Below, in pieces: positions 60,302 to 64,000 of a stretch of DNA of 64,000 nt. The notes below the pieces were generated by a model. It was not told the DNA's origin. It saw nothing but the letters and a program-made list of their open reading frames with translations, and made no database searches. Numbering within the stretch: position 1 is the first letter of the stretch; the number at the start of each line of letters is the position of its first letter. Origin of the DNA: REEB481 sp964586595 (GTDB lineage: Bacteria > Bacteroidota > Bacteroidia > NS11-12g > UBA955); contig CAZPHB010000006.1 in NCBI GenBank assembly GCA_964586595.1, positions 54,911 to 118,910 on the forward strand, written 5' to 3'. A program made the translations under genes and the position numbers.

Positions 60302-63300
60302 TTAGAAGTTGAATTTAACGTTGGCAATCCAGGATTTCATGCCGGGGTTGTTGAAGTAATCGAAACCGCCGATGTTGGAACCTGCGCCGGTAAGTGATGT
60401 TTCTGGGTCAACACCGGTATAATCGGTGAAGAGCAGTACGTTTTTGCCGGTGATTCCCAGGTCAACGCTCTGCAGGAATTTGCTTCCCACCTTCACATTG
60501 TAGCTTACACCCAGTTCACGCAGACGCACCCAGCTTCCATCCTGAATGGCGTTTTCAGATGCATAAGATCCGGCATCGCCTTTGAAGGTACGGAAGTAGT
60601 CGTAAGCGCTCACTTTGCGCTCATTGGGCTGTCCATCGCTGGCGCGTACACCTTCGATCAGGTATTCGCGGTCGCGTGCTTCAGATTCTTTGGTACGGCC
60701 CAGCTGCATCATGCGGCCCCAGGTTCCGTTCCAGATTTCGCCGCCTTCACGCACGTCCCACAGGAAGGTAAGGTTTACACCTTTGTAGCTCAGGGTATTG
60801 CGCAGGCCACCATACCATTTTGGATAAGGGCTTCCAATACGTCCGCGCTTGGGATCAACCAGTGGAAGACCGTTGGCTCCAATCAGCAGTTCACCTGCTT
60901 CGTTGCGGCGCCACTTGGTTCCGTAGATTACCCCGTAAGGTTCACCCACGATGGCATAAGAACCGTTTGATGCAAATGCAGCTTCGGTGCTGATTTCATC
61001 CACACCGGGAGCAAGTTTCAACACTTCGTTTCTGTTGCTGGCCCAGTTCAGGTTGATGTCCCAGGTGAATTTGTCTGTTTTAACAGGAGTAGCTCCAATC
61101 ACCAGTTCGATACCCTTGTTCTGCATTTCGCCGGCGTTCTGCACTACGCTGCTGTAACCGGTAGAAGGCGCCAGCGGCATGCCGAGGATGATGTTGGTAG
61201 ATTTCTGGTTGTACAGGGTTACGTCCAGGGTGGCACGGCCCTTCAGGAAGCGGAGGTCAAATCCGATTTCCATACCGGTGTTGCGCTCAGGCTCCAGGGC
61301 GCTGTTACCCAAACCGTTGCTCTGACCGAAACCGTTCATGCCCAGGTAAGGGAAGTTCAAACCTGAAGTGAATCCATCGGTGAAGGTGGGCTGGGTGTAA
61401 TAGGTACGGGTAGCGTATGCAGGTGGGTTGATACCTGCCTGTGCATAAGCAATACGCATTTTACCGTAGCTCAGGATGTTGTTGGTGCCGATGGCTTCGG
61501 TAAATACGAATGAAGCGTTGGCAGAAGGATAGAAGAAGCTGCTCTTGGCGGTACCGAAGGTAGAAGCCCATTCGTTACGGCCGGTTACGTTCAGGTACAA
61601 CATGCTCTTGTACGCCAGTTCAGCGTTCAGGTACATCGCTGCGGTTTTCACGCGGCCGGTGCCGGAGCTTGCATACAGGTTAGAGGCATTGCTCAGGTTG
61701 TAGAAATTCGGAATGGCCAGGTCGCGGCCACGGAGGAACTGGTCAGAGCTGAAACGGTTGTTCAGGTTGTTACCCAAAATCACGTTCAGGTTCAGGTCTT
61801 CATTCAGTTCACGACGGGCGGTAATCAGCAGGTCGCTGTAGAATTCCTTGTAGCGCTGGATGTTTTCGTTGATTTCTCCACCGGGAGCATTGTCAGGCTG
61901 GTTAGAACCCACCGCAAAAATCTGCTTGCGGGTGTCGGTGTATTGGTCAATACCAACACGGTAAGTTACATCAATCCAGTCCAGAGGACGATAGGTGATG
62001 TAGGTATTGCCCAAAATACGGTTCACATCGTCAGTGAATGGATTTTCGTAGGCTGACCAATAGGGGTTGTCATAGAAAGGAAGGTAGGTGTAGTTGCTTC
62101 CATCGGGGTTTTTCCAATAGTCTTCACCCTGGCCACCGCGCAGGTTGAAATCAACCGGGCTGCGCAGGACAGACAACATAATGCCGGAAAGGTTACTTCC
62201 GTTTTGTGCCCTGATGCCACCGCTGTTGATGAAGTTGATGGAGCTTCCGAAGCTGATTTTATTGGTCAAACGTGTATCGGTGTTCACACGAACGCTGGTG
62301 CGCTTGAACTCGGTGTTTGGAACAATACCGCTTTGGCGAAGGTTTCCAATAGATGCGCGCACGGTAGTGCGTTCACCACCGGCGTTGATGGAGAAGTTGT
62401 TGTTGTACGCTACTCCGGTCTGGAAGAAATCCTTCATGTTGTCGATGGGATTGGCCACTTTAGGACCCCAGCTGGCGGGGGTTCCTGAGCTGGCAGCACC
62501 TGCGTCAACAATGGTCCAACCGGGAGGAACTACACCGGCATAATTCCTGCGCACACCTGCGGAGTCAATCTGGCGACCGCCACCGGTTCCACCCTGGCCG
62601 TAGGTCATCTGGATTTCAGGCAGTTTGTTCACCTTGCTCCATTCTACCGAGCTGGAGAAGGTAGCGCTGAAGTTCTTACCACCGCGACCGGCTTTGCCGC
62701 GCTTGGTGGTGATGATGATGGCACCGTTCGCACCGCGAACACCATACAGTGCCGCTGCAGCAGGGCCTTTCAGCACGTTGATGCTTTCTACGTCATCGGG
62801 GTTGATGTCCACACCGCGGTTTGACTGGTTTACCCCCTGCAGGTTCATGTTGAAGGGATAGTCGCCGGCGGTAGTTTGTGAGGTGCTGTTGTCGATAGGC
62901 ACACCATCAACAACCATCAGCGGCTGGTTGTTACCGTTGAAGGTAGCATTACCGCGAAGGATGATTTTCGCAGAAGCACCAGGAGTTCCACCTGAACCCT
63001 GAACGAAGGCACCTGCTACCTTAGAGCTGATGGCCTGTACTACGTTCTGTTCACCGGAACCGGCGATTTCCTTACCGGAAACGTTCTGAGTAGCATAGCC
63101 CAAAGCGCGCTGCTGACGGCTGATGCCCAGAGCGGTGATGGTTATGGTGCTCATCCCCACGGGATCTTCCTCCATAATTACATCCAAAGGATCCGAGCCT
63201 GATGGAATGTCAGAAGTAATTCCCTTGTAGTTGTTCAGCAAGAACACAATCTGCTTCGCGGATTGTGGTGCATTGATGGCGTAACGCCCCTCGTTGTCGG

Positions 63301-63472
63301 TGAAGGTAGAGATGTTCGTACCTTTCACGGTCACGGAAACGTTTGCCAGAGAACTCTGATCCTTAGCGGATTTCACAGTTCCCACGATGAGTCGGGTCTG
63401 GGCCCAGGCGTTTACCGCACTGAAAGCTCCGATCAACATCACCGCTTTGAGAAGTGGTTTGAAATTCTTCAT
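60302..63472 (-). CDS. SusC/RagA family TonB-linked outer-membrane receptor
   Basis: The 1056-residue protein starts with a signal peptide (to about residue 24, NAWAQ), then a carboxypeptidase-regulatory-like domain (about 25-100), a plug with the SusC signature VLKGPAAAALYGVRGANG around 235-252, and a beta-barrel ending in WIANVKFNF. With the SusD-like lipoprotein downstream it forms a SusCD importer, energised by TonB. No anti-sigma/FecI pair or two-component regulator is visible in the window. The region upstream (63473-64000) holds its promoter, but no clear -7 element was found. Confidence 0.96.
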   Translation of the reverse strand: MKNFKPLLKAVMLIGAFSAVNAWAQTRLIVGTVKSAKDQSSLANVSVTVKGTNISTFTDNEGRYAINAPQSAKQIVFLLNNYKGITSDIPSGSDPLDVIMEEDPVGMSTITITALGISRQQRALGYATQNVSGKEIAGSGEQNVVQAISSKVAGAFVQGSGGTPGASAKIILRGNATFNGNNQPLMVVDGVPIDNSTSQTTAGDYPFNMNLQGVNQSNRGVDINPDDVESINVLKGPAAAALYGVRGANGAIIITTKRGKAGRGGKNFSATFSSSVEWSKVNKLPEIQMTYGQGGTGGGRQIDSAGVRRNYAGVVPPGWTIVDAGAASSGTPASWGPKVANPIDNMKDFFQTGVAYNNNFSINAGGERTTVRASIGNLRQSGIVPNTEFKRTSVRVNTDTRLTNKISFGSSINFINSGGIRAQNGSNLSGIMLSVLRSPVDFNLRGGQGEDYWKNPDGSNYTYLPFYDNPYWSAYENPFTDDVNRILGNTYITYRPLDWIDVTYRVGIDQYTDTRKQIFAVGSNQPDNAPGGEINENIQRYKEFYSDLLITARRELNEDLNLNVILGNNLNNRFSSDQFLRGRDLAIPNFYNLSNASNLYASSGTGRVKTAAMYLNAELAYKSMLYLNVTGRNEWASTFGTAKSSFFYPSANASFVFTEAIGTNNILSYGKMRIAYAQAGINPPAYATRTYYTQPTFTDGFTSGLNFPYLGMNGFGQSNGLGNSALEPERNTGMEIGFDLRFLKGRATLDVTLYNQKSTNIILGMPLAPSTGYSSVVQNAGEMQNKGIELVIGATPVKTDKFTWDINLNWASNRNEVLKLAPGVDEISTEAAFASNGSYAIVGEPYGVIYGTKWRRNEAGELLIGANGLPLVDPKRGRIGSPYPKWYGGLRNTLSYKGVNLTFLWDVREGGEIWNGTWGRMMQLGRTKESEARDREYLIEGVRASDGQPNERKVSAYDYFRTFKGDAGSYASENAIQDGSWVRLRELGVSYNVKVGSKFLQSVDLGITGKNVLLFTDYTGVDPETSLTGAGSNIGGFDYFNNPGMKSWIANVKFNF

Positions 63473-64000
63473 AGGCGTGTTGTTTGATAGTTATTGGGCG
63501 ACAATCTTATGCCTTTCATCCCAAAAAAACAACTTTATGCCGAGCCAACCACTTATTCTGTCGAATTTATTGTACGATTTAAATTCAGTTAATGAACTCT
63601 ACGCACATCTGTCCAAAATAATTTTTAGCCACTATTTGTTATAGAGGCCTTCCTTTGAATGGAAGAATCATTCCAAAACAGTGGCAACTCTTCAACAGCT
63701 TAATATAACGCCCCGCTGAATGCGGGGCTGAACTAAATTCATGGCGCCTCAATGTCGCAAGCTATGACCAACAACCGGGTGGTTGTCCAGAACCATTTTT
63801 ATACATTCAACCAACCTCAACTCAGCTACGCCGCAAAATGATCGGCCTCAAATGATGGGAGGCGGTAAACGCCGCAAGCGGGCGTGGATGAAAAGACAAC
63901 TCAAATCGCATTGAATTCCTCTGCCATAAAGCGCCTGCCCCGCAAGCTTGCGATGCGGGGAGGAGATCACCGATAGCCCTTCGATTTCTATGACCTACGC
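63473..64000. other. Non-coding region upstream of susC with several hairpins
   Basis: About 530 bases without a convincing gene. The first 200 bases, AT-rich, should contain the susC promoter. Further right are four hairpins: CCCCGC/GCGGGG (63711-63716 with 63722-63727), ACAACC/GGTTGT (63771-63776 with 63781-63786), GGCG/CGCC (63861-63864 with 63870-63873) and CCCCGC/GCGGGG (63938-63943 with 63955-63960). The clustering suggests a structured RNA, a REP-like element or the end of a mobile element running past the window, none of which I can confirm. Confidence 0.45.

Noticed and set aside
63851..63913. A 20-codon Arg/Lys-rich frame near the right end.
   Set aside because: It is too short and lies within a hairpin-rich repeat-like stretch; nothing supports translation.
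63711..63960. Possible CRISPR array from the repeated CCCCGC/GCGGGG arms.
   Set aside because: The hairpins are unequal in spacing and loop, with no direct repeats of CRISPR length and no cas genes.

Overview
The window is a stretch of chromosome from a member of the Bacteroidota, probably an environmental lineage near the Chitinophagales, Saprospirales or Flavobacteriales. The evidence is a SusC/SusD pair, an Oar-type TonB receptor, type IX secretion C-terminal domains of both type A and type B, many small lipoproteins, Bacteroidota-type families (DUF1573, DUF2795, OstA-like), a carbamoyl-phosphate synthase large subunit without its allosteric domain, and the Bacteroidota promoter element TAnnTTTG in front of many genes. 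I cannot place it to genus. I see no rRNA, tRNA, CRISPR array, prophage or complete insertion sequence.

Layout. 0-10 kb: a secreted protein diverging from hflX; DUF2795; an O-methyltransferase; a 56-residue DUF2256 protein translationally coupled to a photolyase/cryptochrome homologue; rmuC; DUF3050; a CapA-family protein coupled to a glycosyltransferase. 10-18 kb: a lipoprotein, carB, a Pmp3-type membrane protein, thyA and an Oar-like receptor, all on the minus strand. 18-28 kb: the dihydrolipoamide acyltransferase gene, a lipoprotein, a TPR/HTH sensor-like protein followed by a structured-RNA-like element, DUF3108, a large M16 protease, AIM24, another lipoprotein and a LysE exporter. 28-32 kb: rplM-rpsI-rpsB-tsf, then a terminator hairpin and pyrH. 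33-40 kb: an M1 aminopeptidase coupled to a PLP enzyme, three secreted DUF1573 proteins, rsmA, a secreted DUF1573-VWA protein, DUF2461 and GNAT. 40-50 kb: der, and a 2427-residue secreted PKD/Ig-like protein with a type B sorting domain. 49-55 kb: an AlbA_2/HTH protein coupled to a second M16 protease, an AlkD-like protein, ndk, a beta-helix protein with a type A sorting domain, and a saccharopine-dehydrogenase-like enzyme. 55-64 kb: PhnA-domain protein, OstA-like protein, tilS, SusD and SusC, then 0.5 kb of hairpin-rich non-coding DNA.

Most of the window is core housekeeping (translation, ribosome GTPases, nucleotide synthesis, DNA repair) mixed with cell-surface functions. Genes are tightly packed: several convergent pairs touch or overlap at their stops, several co-oriented pairs use ATGA/GTGA overlaps, and many promoter elements lie only 4-17 bases before the start codon, implying leaderless or nearly leaderless mRNAs. 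The least explained items are the DUF2256-photolyase couple whose photolyase cannot ligate an iron-sulfur cluster, the DUF1573 array next to a DUF1573-VWA protein, the RNA-like element near 22.3 kb, and hairpin terminators that sit just upstream of the next gene in the same direction. I found no clear-cut new defence or mobile system.
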